Notes under the pieces: generated by a model
What the model was told of the DNA's origin: nothing
The model's database searches: none
Seen by the model: only the letters and a program-made list of their open reading frames with translations
Shown here: positions 47,290 through 59,269 of the stretch, in pieces
Numbering within the stretch: the first letter of the stretch is position 1
Layout: the number at the start of each line of letters is the position of its first letter
Assembly (NCBI GenBank): GCA_032164245.1
Contig: JAVMKO010000001.1
Span: 165,283,434 to 165,347,433 of the forward strand
Direction of reading: 5' to 3'
Length of the DNA stretch: 64,000 nt
Origin: Sternotherus odoratus
Taxonomy: Eukaryota; Chordata; Testudines; Kinosternidae
Made by a program: the position numbers and the translations under genes

Positions 47290-47445
47290 GTGGCAGGATG
47301 GACGGCAGGAGAGAGATCGCTCGATCATACCTGTTAGGTTCACTCACTCCGGGGCACCTGGCATTGGCCACTGTCGGTAGACAGGATGCTGGGCTAGATG
47401 GACCTTTGGTCTGACCCAGTATGGCCGTTCTTATGTTCTTATGTG
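47290..47445 (+). repeat. CR1 LINE 3' end
   Basis: 'gctgggctagatggaccttt', 'ggtctgacccagtatggccg' and the terminal TTCTTATGTTCTTATG repeat are diagnostic of reptilian CR1. Little diverged at the 3' end, so younger than the other CR1 copies here. Confidence 0.95.
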
Positions 47446-48794
47446 ATGAAATATTAAAGCTTCGTCTTAGTAAGCTCTGCACTGCGTGTTTTTTACATTT
47501 ACATGTGTAAAGAAGAGTAGCTTCATAACAGGAGAGTCCCCAGGGAATGGTTTCCTGCAGAGAGCATTGACTCCTCAATAGCGATTGACTCTTTTTTTTC
47601 TCTTTTTTTTTTAATGGCATAATGTCCTTTTTTGTAGATAGATCTTCCAGTATCAGTCCCTTGACTTCCTTGTAAATCTTTTACCTGCCTTTAATCTGTC
47701 TTAATTAATTAGTATTTTAATTAGAGTCTTAATTGCTTGTTTTGTGAGGTGACTGGAAAACTGACAGGCACCATGCAAATTACATTTATTATTTTAGGAC
47801 TATTATAAAAGTCCTTTGCAGTGAATGAGAGTCTTTTCATTGGATCCAAGGGGTTTTGGATTAAGCCCATAATATACATTAAGGTTGTGATACAAACTGA
47901 CAGGAATTTCAGAGTTCAGGCAGAGTTCCATTGCCTCACCCTCGATGGGGAATCATTTATTATCTGCGGAAACCAGGAGCGATATGCTACCAGCATTTTA
48001 CACCCATTTTGCACAGGTATAAAAGACAAATCAAGCAGCAAGGCTGAATTGGATTTAAGCCTTAGGTTTTAAATGACTTAATGGAGTTTGAATCCACATG
48101 GTTTAAAAACTGTTAAAAACACGATTGTACTTTACAGAATAGTCTCCAAGTGCAGTTTGGAGAGTGGAGTGTGGCTGGAATGCTGCCAGTCTGCATAAAA
48201 TGGTCACCCCAGGCATCTCTTAATGCACAGCATGATAACAAGGTAAAAATTTAGTGTCTGTTTCCAGACCAAGAATTTCAATATGATTGAACGTTTAAAT
48301 ACAACTGCTTTCATTGGAGTGCATGCTATCCCCAGTTATCAGTGCCCATCAAAATGAGTATCTGAATATAACTTTAAGCTCAACGAATTTAGCTTTATTT
48401 GAATTTTGTTGTTGTTATCCAATATTTTTGTTTGAAGTATTACTTTCTTCTAAATCTTAAACAGAGACTTGAACACTTCAGTGCACCTATGAAGCCCAGT
48501 TTATAAATATCTAGACAGATAGAACGTCTAGTATCACAGACCTGTGTTAACTATTAATTTGCATATACATGTAGTGCTTGCTAGGGGTTGTCAAATACTC
48601 TTTGATCAGACAAAGACAGTGCATTGAAAAATATACACAGGTACTATTTTTTCATTTACTTTGCTTGAATGTCCAAAGTTACAGAGAACGACATTAAAGT
48701 TGGGGGCTCAGCTAATATGTAAGTTCTATATGGGCAAGGATGTGTGGGAAGAGGGACTTGTGTCTACAGAACAAGGCCGTGAGCCAGATGAGGG
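47446..48794. other. Intron 3, nothing recognised
   Basis: AT-rich; the open frame at 47821-48072 plus has no domain. Confidence 0.35.
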
Positions 48795-48895
48795 CTAGGT
48801 TCTATTCTAGCTCTGCCACAGATTTCCTATGGGAGCTTGGGCAAGTTGCTTAACCGCTCTATGCCTTAGTTTCCCTATCTATAAAATATGGAATT
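48795..48895 (+). repeat. MIR SINE
   Basis: 'ggttctattctagctctgcc', 'gagcttgggcaagttgctta' and 'tatgccttagtttccctatc' followed by 'tataaaatat' form a well-preserved MIR core and tail. Confidence 0.92.
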
Positions 48896-49013
48896 TTCTG
48901 TATTTTTCCCCTATTTGATTTATTTTGTGTAAACTGGGCTCTCTGATCTTTTGAAGAGCATGAGATCCTCCTTTTTATTTTGATTATATGCTCACACACA
49001 CAAAAAGCTGCCT

Positions 49014-49168
49014 ATGTAGAATCCTACTACAGGACAAGGCACAGGTCGTTTTGATCCTGACTAGCTTAATCAAGGACAACCCCAGGTTTTGGGGGGTACA
49101 CAATTGACCTCCACTAGCTACATCAAGGCAGTAACTACCTGTGCCTTGTCTTCACTAGGATTTTACAT
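49014..49168. repeat. Palindromic MITE with ~55-bp inverted repeats
   Basis: The left arm reads 'gtagaatcctactacaggac' then 'aaggcacaggtcgtt' and 'gactagctt'. The reversed right arm reads 'gtaaaatcctagtgaagac' then 'aaggcacaggtagtt' and 'gtagctagt'. The two arms match for about 55 bases with few mismatches. Target duplication not clear. Confidence 0.8.
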
Positions 49169-49829
49169 TAAGGTAATGGTTGTGATGTAAAAAAGCCCAA
49201 CACCGTTTGTATTGAAGGCAAAGCTCCAGAAATAGGTGGAAGTGGTGTGTGACAGCCTCATTCTGGCCAGGGACTGTGAGAGAGGCTATAGTCTCTGCTC
49301 TTAAACAGTGTCACGGAAGAGCCTGAGGGTAAAGTGAGGGCAGCATAGACAAAACCTAAAGGAAATATGTACCATCACAATCCTTCCAGGACACACAACT
49401 GGAGCTTAATTCTCAGCCCCTTTACACTGTGCTGGCGGTTTAATTTGAATGTGTTATGTGTTTTAGATGTGCTTCAGTGCTTTGCCAAACTGAGACTTAA
49501 ATAGATGGATACTGAAATATTAAAAGCCGATTTCTACCTTTTGATTCACAAATTCAATTAGATTTTTTTCTCTGAACCATTATTTTGGGTAAAATTTGAT
49601 CATTTTTCGTGAATAAACATTTCCACAAAAGCAACTTGATTTTTTTCTCAGCATTTTCCCTGATTCAATGAATACCCTGGGAAAGTTTTGAGATTTTTTT
49701 ATTTTTATTTTTTATACCAGCTCTAGGGATTGATGAATCTCTTGGTAACTGAGGGGAGGAAGTTTTCTTAGGCCTTCTCTTTATTTAGAATTGCATCTTT
49801 TTAAGTTAAAAAAAATAAAATGAAAGAAA

Positions 49830-50055
49830 ATAATTTAATTAAACTGGTGCAAAACACAAAAAGTATAAATTCTTAATGTGACTTAATCCTGTTTTATATT
49901 GATTTATCTTAAATCTGTTGTTTACCAAGCTAAACTATATCAGTATAAACCAGATTTAAATGGAATTGAATATCCACACCGGTTTAACCAAATCTGTTCA
50001 GCATTAAATGTTTAGTTAAACTAGTGCAGCTATATAGAGAAGGCCTTGCTCTGGG
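49830..50055. repeat. Inverted-repeat MITE-like element
   Basis: 'ttaattaaactggtgcaaaa' at the left and 'tagttaaactagtgcagcta' plus 'aaggccttg' at the right belong to a repeat family with ends near 'gtagacaaggcct'. 'ccggtttaacc' is an internal palindrome-like core. Boundaries uncertain. Confidence 0.5.
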
Positions 50056-50400
50056 ATGTTCTAAAACTGCAGCACACTGAGTGCTAAGATGCAGCTTCTC
50101 TGCTAAATTTGGGAATGGTAGACTGGAACAGCCAGCATACAGGCTTATGGGACTTCCTTTAAGCAAACAGAACACCAATAGACCCTCAGAAAATTAGACC
50201 TGACTCAATTAAGTGGGTCCCGAGATTGCCTTTTAAGGCGCCAAAGTCCAAGTGGAAGATATGTTGCCTGGTCTCTCCTGTAAGAGACAGACCCTCCTGC
50301 CCACCCTTGCAACAAAAAAAACCCCCCACAGCAGGATGAGAAAAGCAGCAGTTGTGTAAAATTGGTGGTTTCTGTTCCTGAGGAAAAATGAGATTTGCAT

Positions 50401-50691
50401 TGCTAAAGGTTCACTACCCGCTGGATCAGTGGTTAGTGATCGATCTTTTTGTGATCGATTTATCGTGTCTCATCAGGACACGATAAATTGATCACCAAAG
50501 GCACTCCCATTGACTCCAGTACTCCAGCTCGCCAAGAGGTGCAAGCTGGAGTCGATGGGGGAGCCCGCTGCCACCGTGAGGACAGCAGGTAAGTCGGCCT
50601 AAGATGCGCCAACTTCAGCTACATTATTCATGTAACTGAAGTTGCGTTTCTTAGGTCAAACCCTCCCCCTAGTGTAGACCAAGCCTTAGCA
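50401..50691 (-). repeat. Palindrome-rich MITE, family T1 copy 2
   Basis: Opposite orientation to the copy at 28095-28383. Ends TGCTAAAGGTTCACT and AGTGTAGACCAAGCCTTAGCA are imperfect inverted repeats. It holds two foldbacks: a 19-base stem at 50451-50469 with 50477-50495 (one mismatch, 7-base loop), and the 'acttcagctacattattcat' plus 'gtaactgaagtt' hairpin near 50610-50643. Confidence 0.75.
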
Positions 50692-52150
50692 GCAAGACAC
50701 CTTGATTGCTCGGAAAATGGCTTTTCCAGCTGAAAAATGGCCCTCTTAAACTAAGTCAGAGACTTTCTGAAGATGCTCTGATTAATTTATTTGGGCTCCA
50801 ACATCAAATGGTAAATGACCTACTTAATTAGCCTGATTGTTCCATGACGATTTAGGAAACACTAATTTGGAGTATGGCTATACCCCCAAAATATTCTCAC
50901 ATTGGAACTCTTGATAACCCTCTTCATTTAGAAAGAAAGAACTTGTTTAACTATGTTGTAGACCTATGGTTTGGAAGATGTCTCTCCATTTACTGCAAAC
51001 CGCAGTCCATGTGAGTGAACGCCTATTAATGTTGGTAGGAATTACAGGCCTAGATCCTGAGCAATGTGTAACTCACAGAACGTAAACAACTCCACCCACG
51101 TCCCATGAAAACAAAACTAATACCTGTGACCAGCCCGTTAAGGTGGGTTCATGGCTGCTTTGTGTTATCAGAGTGGTGCAAAGCAGCCAGACTGTACAGG
51201 GGAAGCTGATCCTTCAGTTTGCTTTGGTGTGGTTTAAAGTCTATGTTTTTGAGTCTATGAGGTTCATTGAAATTCCGCAGTTTTTCTTTACTCTAACTTC
51301 CGGAGAACTTTTGTGTGGTGGCCTCAGGAAACCCAGAAGCAGTGCCAAAAAGGAGCTCCTAGTAACTGCCCCTTTGGATACGAAAAGGGCACATTAAAAA
51401 GTTGGTCCATTTTAACATATTTCAAATCTTGTGTGGGATTAACCGCAGTCCATAGCCTTGCCCTCTCTAGTCTGTCAAATTCTTATTTTGAATTTACAGT
51501 ATGCCTGACAGCTGTATTTGCTGTTTCGTTTATATTTTCTGTCACTTCTGCCTTCACAGTAACTGTTCTGTTAAATTCTGAATGAAAGTTTTTTGCTGCA
51601 GTTGAATGTGAAGAACAACATCCTAACAACATGTCCTAGTGCAGTTCCCTGTGATTTTAGAGAGACCCTAACACTATTAGAAAAGTTTGTTGTAACTGTG
51701 ATGCTGACAGACTAGGGGCCAGCTCATGCCAGAGCCCCAGGCCAATTCACTTGTGTATTAGTAGAGATGTAAGTGATTGTTAAATGTTTACAAGTGTACT
51801 CGGTGTCTAAATGTCATGAAAACTAGTGGGATGTCACTTGCGTTGTTTTCACGTATCTGTATCCCGTTATAGTACAGTAGCAAACATGTACATTGTGTAT
51901 ACCCTGTAACTAAATAATCCATCAAAGGAGAAAGAAACCTCGTGAAATGCAAATGAAGAACTTTAACAGAAAAGTGCTAATTTCTAAGCAAGTAGTCATT
52001 GTGTGTGATCGCGGGCCAAAGACTCAAAATGCATTCCTCACTCTGTCATTAAAGGAAAAACCCATGTGGCTAGTGACCCTGCCAGTTTGTTTTCTATGAG
52101 AAGTTATAAATATGGATTCAGGGAAAGATCCTGGATCTCTGCACCATTTG
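50692..52150. other. Intron 3, nothing recognised
   Basis: The open frames at 51143-51585 have no domain. No supported feature. Confidence 0.35.
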
Positions 52151-52154
52151 GACT

Positions 52155-52330
52155 CTTATAGGAAGTGTACCATGCACTTAGTGCACTTCCTATAAGTGTA
52201 CCATGCACTTATAGGAAGTGAAACATGCAAAAATATTTAAATAAATGGTATTTCTTCTTTGTTTAATACCGTGATTAATTTTTTAAATTGCGTGGTTAAT
52301 TGTGATTATTTTTTTTAATTGCTTGACAAC
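52155..52330. repeat. Inverted/direct triplet repeat and attached TE fragment
   Basis: CTTATAGGAAGTG occurs at 52155-52167 and 52208-52220, and its exact reverse complement at 52184-52196, so either outer copy can pair with the middle one. Sequence to the right ('accgtgattaattttttaaa', 'gtggttaattgtgattattt', 'gcttgacaacctta') matches a repeat family ending near 'ggttgtcaagc'. Confidence 0.7.
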
Positions 52331-52549
52331 CTTACTTGTTGCTTTGTTCTGAATATCATTAAATAACAGCCATGTGACAGACTGGCCATATCATGTAATA
52401 TCCTGAACAAACCTTATGGAATGAAGACACACTTTATTGAATTAGGGTTAATACCTTTAGGGTGCATTATATTAAAAATGCAATTGTGTATGTGTCATTG
52501 TATATACATTCTCTAGTAGGAAGGGAGGATGCTATCAGCCTTTGAAACC

Positions 52550-53245
52550 ATGTGTGTATATGTGGGGAGATATGTGTATACTAGTGTTATGTAGGGCCAG
52601 GGAAGGTTAAACAATAACCTGTAAGCAACCCTTATGGACATATCAAAAGGGTATTATAATGGCAAACAGGCCCATTCTTTGTAGATAGTTATCAAAGCCA
52701 TGTCCTTCTTCTGAATCCAGCAAATGGACAGGACTCCTGGTCTACAAAGGGCTGCTGTCCTTAGGGGAGGATTGGAAGGATTGGGCCTACTAAGGCCTCA
52801 TTAAACAAAGTAATTGTTCTGAGCTAAAGCTCTGATGAACTTGTAACCACAAAGAACCCCCTAGGCTGGACTGATGCCAGGTAAACTCATTGGCCTGTGT
52901 GTACATTCTTTTATTGTTTCTAATGTTTTCTTTTCAATGGTTTTTAACCTTAAGAACAAAGCATGCTTGCCTAGAAATTGTGTGGGTAACTTGTACCTAT
53001 AGCAATCACTCTGCTATCAGTCTCTGAGGAGAAGGCAAGCGGGTCTGTTTATTTAGGTAGACTGTCTTTGCTGGGAAATATACAGTGAAGGGTGGGAACT
53101 GTGCAGCCTGGACATACCCTGGTCTGAAGGGAGTGAGAGGTGGGTCTCCACCCAAGAGAGGCAACAGCTGGAGAGCTAGAAGCCTGAGAGTGGGTGCCCT
53201 GGCTGGACCACTGACACAAGTGTAGTTGCCTGAACGGTGACAACC
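52550..53245 (+). repeat. LTR-like repeat
   Basis: 'aaccttaagaacaaagcatg', 'cttgcctagaaattgtgtgg' and 'ggtgggtctccacccaagag' belong, from recall, to a reptile LTR-type family. No termini or target duplication could be fixed. Confidence 0.4.
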
Positions 53246-53846
53246 CAATCTACTATAAAGAAAGTACTAGATCATTTGAAGTAGGAAGTTAGTTTTCTGC
53301 AAAACTAGCCCGCAGAAGTCTAGTTCTTCTGCCTGGCTGTCTTTGATACATGAGTAGCTGTTTATGTCTGAACATTATAATTGCCCTGATAGCTTGACAA
53401 GAGCCTTCCATGGATTGTTGGATTAATGGGAGAGAGGAGTTGTTGCTATAGCTGCAGTTGTTAGAATTGGCTGGCTACCTGGTGAGACAGGTGTTACCAA
53501 TTAAAGAAATGGATAATAGCCCAGAATTGAACAAGAGAAGGGAAAATATTTGGGTAGTGCAAATAATATTTAGAGGTTGCAGCTAATGAACAAAATGCAG
53601 TTCCTGGTTTATTTTAGTGAGGGTAATTTCGACTTAGCAAAATTTTGGTTGATATTTTCATAACCAACGTCTAAGTCCCATATGAACCTTTTGTCTTATT
53701 TTCTAATTGATTTGAAAACTTCAGTGACTTTGGTAGTTAAGTGTCCATTTAAATCAAAGAGTCTCCTAAAACAAACAGACAAACCTGCTAAGGAAGTTCC
53801 ACCTGCTAAGGAAGCTCCTTAAAAGAAACATCACTTGAAATGAGAA

Positions 53847-54739
53847 TGACTGTGAACCCGCAGCCTTCAAAATTGAGTGCAACTCCCCCTATCTCCCAAA
53901 CATAGGCTGACCCACTCCACCACACACCAACATTCCTCCATTCTCTGTATTTAATAATTACCCCAAACAAACAAAAATAACAGCCAAGAAAGTTAAAGAC
54001 CCCCTAAGCTTATTTTACCAGCTTAGGTTAAAACTTCCCCAGGCACAAGCTTCTTCTGTACCTGGAGGAACAATATGCTGCCACCACCAAGCGTACCCCA
54101 AGAACTAGGGGCAGGGCCACTTGGAGCCCCCTCTCTTTCCAAAAAATCCCCCCAAGCCTATACCTCCCTCCCTGGGAAAGGCTTGAGAAAATCCCCCTCA
54201 CCAATCCTGCTAGGTGAGCCTGATCTAAAAGCCTGGATCTACACAATGGAAAAAATCAGTCAGATTCTTAAAAGGAAGATTTTAATTACAGGATAAGGAG
54301 ATAAACAAAATTTCTATAGGAATCAGTGGAAAAATACTTTACAATCACAAAATGAATCAAATAAAAAACCCATACCACAGAGGAATTCCTCCCACTCTCT
54401 GCTGAGTTCAAAGTACAGAGAAAATACAGGATATCTCCCAAAAACCTGAGAAATTCACAAGTGAAAAAACAAATATAAGCTACAGCCTTGACTGGCAAAA
54501 TTACTTACTAATTGCTGTTTAGAAAGGTTATAGATAGCTGGAGAGAAGAAATGTGTCTGGCTCCTTTGAGATCCCTAAAGTGAATGAGAGACACAGACAA
54601 AGCACTTTTCCCTCCCCACAAATTTGAAAGCATCTTCAGTCCCCATTGGTTCTTTTGGTCAGGTGCCAACCAGGCTTCTTTTAGCTTCTTAACCCCTTGC
54701 AGGTAAGCAGGAATTCTAGGCTACTTTATGCTTATGACA
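53847..54739 (-). repeat. Long LTR-like element, about 890 bp, minus orientation
   Basis: On the minus strand it starts TGTCATAAGCATAAAGTAGC, continues with 'gcaaggggttaagaagctaa' and 'ggcacctgaccaaaagaacc', later 'gttttaacctaagctggtaa' and ends near 'gttcacagtca'. The order matches a well-known turtle/crocodilian LTR-type family that starts tgtcataa and ends near ccttgaca. The flanks (GAGAA and GTACT) do not match, so the left end may be truncated. Confidence 0.6.
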
Positions 54740-57700
54740 GTACTCTTGGCAGGGGCTCAGCTACTATAATGAAGGGTGTATAAGAGAAAATAGAACACAA
54801 ACACCAGGAGAGGACATAAAAATGATAGCTTAGAATTGAAATGGAAGAAATTCCAAAGACTGTACATCTTTTATATTCTATTATTTCCTGAGAGGCTGGT
54901 GAGCCAACCCAGAATTGAAACTAGTTCAGTCATAATTCTATTTGGAATGTATTTCAAGCAAATAAACTTTGGCCACACTATGGAAGCACTCTGGTATAAT
55001 CTATTTTCATCTATTTCCATAATGTATTTCTATTTCCTTTGGTGAGGCCTGGCTGTAAGCAATTCTGATTCCTTTCCCCTCTTTCTCCTCTATCCCCCTA
55101 AGAAGTAATTTAAGAACATAAACATTGCTTCTTTGAAAAGCAATAGAAAAATTTGGCCCAAAAATTGTAAACCAAGTAAGGCTTATTCAAAAAGAGAAGA
55201 GTCTGAGAGGTTCTGCGAGGGCTGGAATTGCTGATATCCATCTCAAACGGAGGCATTTATTAGGATAGGGCAATCAAAAGGAGGAAGTGTGGCAACCGAT
55301 TAGTGTGGAAGCAAAAAGACAATAAATCATTCATTCAACAGAGTGGTAGCTAAGAGCAGACACAGCTTTCTACCATGTGTGCCTAGCCAATAGCCTCATT
55401 TGCTATATAAATAACATTTTATGTGCACATTTGACTGCTTTTCACACACATTTTCCACAGCTAGTGAGCATGTTTGTTTATGTATCTATAAACCCTTCTG
55501 CAAATATTGGTCTCACGCTGTCCATGTGTCAGAAATATAAATGAGTTCTATTACAAATATATTTGTATCATTCTCCATATGAACCCGAAGATGTCTATAT
55601 AACTTTGCCATGCAATTTCCTGAGTGCCTTTTATTTTTAACACACAAAAATGTTTATAATAGCTGCTGTCTCACTTTTCACATTTTCATTTTCATGAGTG
55701 GGGAATTAATTGCCATTGTGTTTTCTAGTGCCCTCCCCCAGTGGTCACATAATGCATTTAGGTTATTAGTGTTGGGACCCATGTTTTGTGACTCACTAAA
55801 TAGTTGCTTTCTCCAGAAGGCAAAGGGTTTAAATCTTCAAAAGTATTTTTGGGGCAAAGAAGAGCAGCCACAGTGAAGTTTTAAAACTTTGTTAAAAAAT
55901 AACCCCTGTCCCTACCAACCCGATTAAACAGCCTAGTATTACCTTTTAGGCATGCTCCTCTAGCAGCCAGATTAAAGGCTCTTTCGATCTAAAAAATCTA
56001 TCCAAGTCCTACATGGAAAACAGCCCCTTCAAATAGAAGTTCTGGTTCATATTCAGTCACAGTAAAAATGTTCATAGTGTAAAAAAAAATTCTAATTCCT
56101 CTGTAAAATAATATACAATCAATGGCGACATTTTAATATAAAGCAAAAACATGAGCTGTTGGTCAATATTGATCAGCGGTAACACAAATTGTCTGCACCA
56201 TGCAAGTTGTGTTCCTACCAGATGGCTTGTCTATGCCAGAGATAGAAAGGAAAATAGAGTGTATATTCCCCCTTCAAAGTGGAACTCTCCTTTAAGGCTC
56301 ATGGGAACATTACATCCTGCTTCCCAGGAGTGTACAATCACGGGCCAGATCTTCCATATGGGAGAAGCCACTGTGTATCCTGCCACCAGTGTACTCTGGG
56401 ATTCTAAAAGTGGCTTAACTGGCCCAGGAAGGCTCGCCTCCCTAATGTTGTAGCGATATGAAATTGCCATAGGCACTCTTATGCCCCACCCATCCCCTCC
56501 TGCTCACAGCACTGGGGTGAAAATAGAACATGACCTGTGGAAAGAGGGTATGGCTTGGATGTCCCTCAAGTATGCCAGTTCTTGGGTGACTGTGTGGCTT
56601 CCTGTAACCACTGCAGCTCATGACAAGTTAAAGCAAGACTCAGACTGCTTCAAAAAAGCACAAAGGAACCAGCACTACTTAGCACTGTATCAGGAGAGTG
56701 CAAAGTTGAACTTTAAACTACCTTTGCACACCACTCCCCTGGATAGGGCTCCAACCACTTCAGCTGTAGCCAGGGATCCGGCGTGTGCTCTCAAGTGCAG
56801 TATTCATGCCTGACTAGAATCTTGGGCGCTTCTGAATACCCTTCTGGGCATGGTAGATGATATTGAACATTTCTTTTTTAGTCTGAGCATATATCTGTTG
56901 TGTTTTACTCAATGCTTGGGAGCGCATGACATTGAGTGACACTTTTGCAGAAAGATAACCCTTCATATCATGTGCACTTGCATTGATTGAGATTTTAGGG
57001 TATTTGTTAATCTCAAAATACCAGGGCTCCTGTAAAATATTTGTTTTAAACTCCCAAAAACATTTATTTTGCCAGTCGTCCCACTGCCATTCTGTTCGGT
57101 CCTCTATCTGCATTTTGAGTGGAACACTTAATTATGACAACCTAGGGATGAATTTGCTTAGATATGCTGACATACTTTGTGAATCACTGAAAGGCCTCCC
57201 TGTTTTGGGATCTGTTTGTACAATTGCCATCTTTCTACACTCTGATCAAAATCCTTTGTTACTCAGGCGGTGTCATGTGTGACTAATCTGATTCTCCCTG
57301 ATCAGCATTTTTCCTGATTGTTTTTTCTCTCTCGTTGCAGACTATAACAGTCTCTCATTGTGGTGTGCTTCAGTTTGCTCCGAATCAGCAGGTAATGAAC
57401 AGTCATTTCCTTCAAGTATAAATTCTGAAAAGATCTGGGATTCTCAAAGACCCAGTATGGCCGTTCTTATGTAGTGCTTTGGTACTGAGTCATAGCAGGA
57501 GACAAGTCACTTTAACATAGATCTATTAAAAGGGAAGTGGAAACTGCAGAGATTTGCACTTTCTGTAGTTTGGATTGGCCCAAACCCTTGCATCCAAATC
57601 TGAAACTACGTTTGCATTATGAAATCTAGATTCTCAGCTGTTCTTCTGAGGCAGTGCTACTGTTTGGTGGCTGTATTCAAATTCTTTGGTTCTATACGAA

Positions 57701-58452
57701 TCCTTAACTAGCTTGGTTTTACTACAATGACTATACTGTTAATCTAGGCCTTAAAAGTTAGGTCAACATATTTATGGTGCTCAGGAGGGATGTGATGTGT
57801 AGACATGGCCTTAGTCAGTGGTATTTGCATTTGCTCAATAACATCTAATTTTACCACCAGGCTGAGTTCAACTTTTACTTTCTCCCAGTCTAGTGTGATT
57901 TTGCTTGACACACATATTTTTGCCAGCACAAGCGGATCTATATCAATAGGATGTATTCAAGGATCCCAATTCCTTTATCAAGTCATTTAATTATTTAAGA
58001 ATACCTTTTTGTATCCTGCTCAGTAGACAAGTTATATACTCATTTGATCATCTACATTTACAGATTTATCTTCAGCTCAGGCATATATGGATCTTTCTGT
58101 TCCATTATTTCAAATTCTACTGAGAAGTATTCGTCTTTCTCTATACATGCCTGTGTGGCATTGCTGTATGGGCTCATTTTGTTCCTATTCAATGAAACAA
58201 GTTTTGTTTGCAATTTGAACATGCATCAGTCACTAATCCCTCTGTGTACGTTTGCTGTGATCACATTGGATTGAGCATCAGTATCCATTTTGAGATTTGC
58301 TTTCTGTTCATTTATTCCCAGTGTCACAGACCAGTTTGCTCTAGGATCTTGATTTGTAAATGTATTAAGAGACCCAACAAATCATTGTCAGAGATTTGAG
58401 CTCCAGATGTTTATCCATGATGTGTTTTGTTTTTATATTTCCTTGCAATATG
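54740..58452. other. Intron 3, CR1 scrap at 57449-57475, otherwise nothing recognised
   Basis: 'gacccagtatggccgttctt' plus 'atgt' at 57449-57472 is an isolated CR1 3' end. Near 57744-57815 'gtgtagacatggccttagt' is a MITE end. The open frames at 56151-56813 and 56814-57113 have no domain. Confidence 0.4.
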
Positions 58453-58460
58453 TGTTAGGC

Positions 58461-59257
58461 CAGGGGTGGGCAAACTATGGCCTGCGCGCTCCTGCCCAGC
58501 CCCTGAGCTCCCGGCTGGGAAGGCTCCCCCGGCCCCTCCCCCGCTGTCCCCCCTCTCCTGCAGTCTTAGCGCACCGCATGGGCAGTGCTCTGACCTGATG
58601 CTCCTGCCAGGCAGTGCTGCAGCACTGTGACTGGCCCTGGGTGGGGCCTGAGCTCCTGCTGCTCTGAGCGGCATGGTAAGGGGGCAGGGCTGTGAGCTCT
58701 GGCGGACCACGCGGAGCCAGACATGCTGCTCTGAGTGGCGTGGTAAGGGGGCCGGGGTTGGGGGTTGGATAAGGGGCAGTGGGTTCCAGGAGATGGTCGG
58801 GGACAGTTGGAGGGAGAGCAGGTTCTGGAGGGGTAGTTGGGAAGGGGAACAGGGGATTGGATAGGGAGTGGGAGTCCCAAGGCTCTGTCATGGAGCAGGG
58901 GAGTAGATAGGGGTCAGGGAAGTGGGGGTTGGGTAGGGGATGGCTTCCTGGGAGGGCAGTTAGGGTGGGGAGATCTCAGGAGGGGGTGGTCAGGGGACAA
59001 GGAGCAGGGGGGCTTAGATAGGGGTGGGGTTCCGGGGGTGGTGGTTAGGGGTAGAGGATCTCTGGAGCAGGGGTCAGGGGAGAAGGAGCGGCTCGATTGG
59101 ATGGGTCAGGATTCTGAGGGGGCAGGAAGTGAGAGAAAGGGTCAGATGGGGGGCGGGGGCCAGGCTGTTTGGGGAGGCACAGCCTTCCCTACCCAGCCCT
59201 CTGTACAATTTTGCAACCCCAATGTGACCTTGGGGCCAAAAAGTTTGCCCATGCCTG
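58461..59257. mobile_element. Non-autonomous hAT element, 797 bp, G-rich interior
   Basis: Termini CAGGGGTGGGCAAACTATGG and GTTTGCCCATGCCTG are inverted repeats with the CAGG hAT end. Flanks TGTTAGGC (58453-58460) and TGCTAAGC (59258-59265) match at 6 of 8 positions. The interior 58740-59180 is a purine-rich, G-rich degenerate array (units like 'ggttggataggg' and 'caggggacaaggagc') with a long stop-free frame on the plus strand due to composition only. Confidence 0.85.
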
Positions 59258-59269
59258 TGCTAAGCAATA

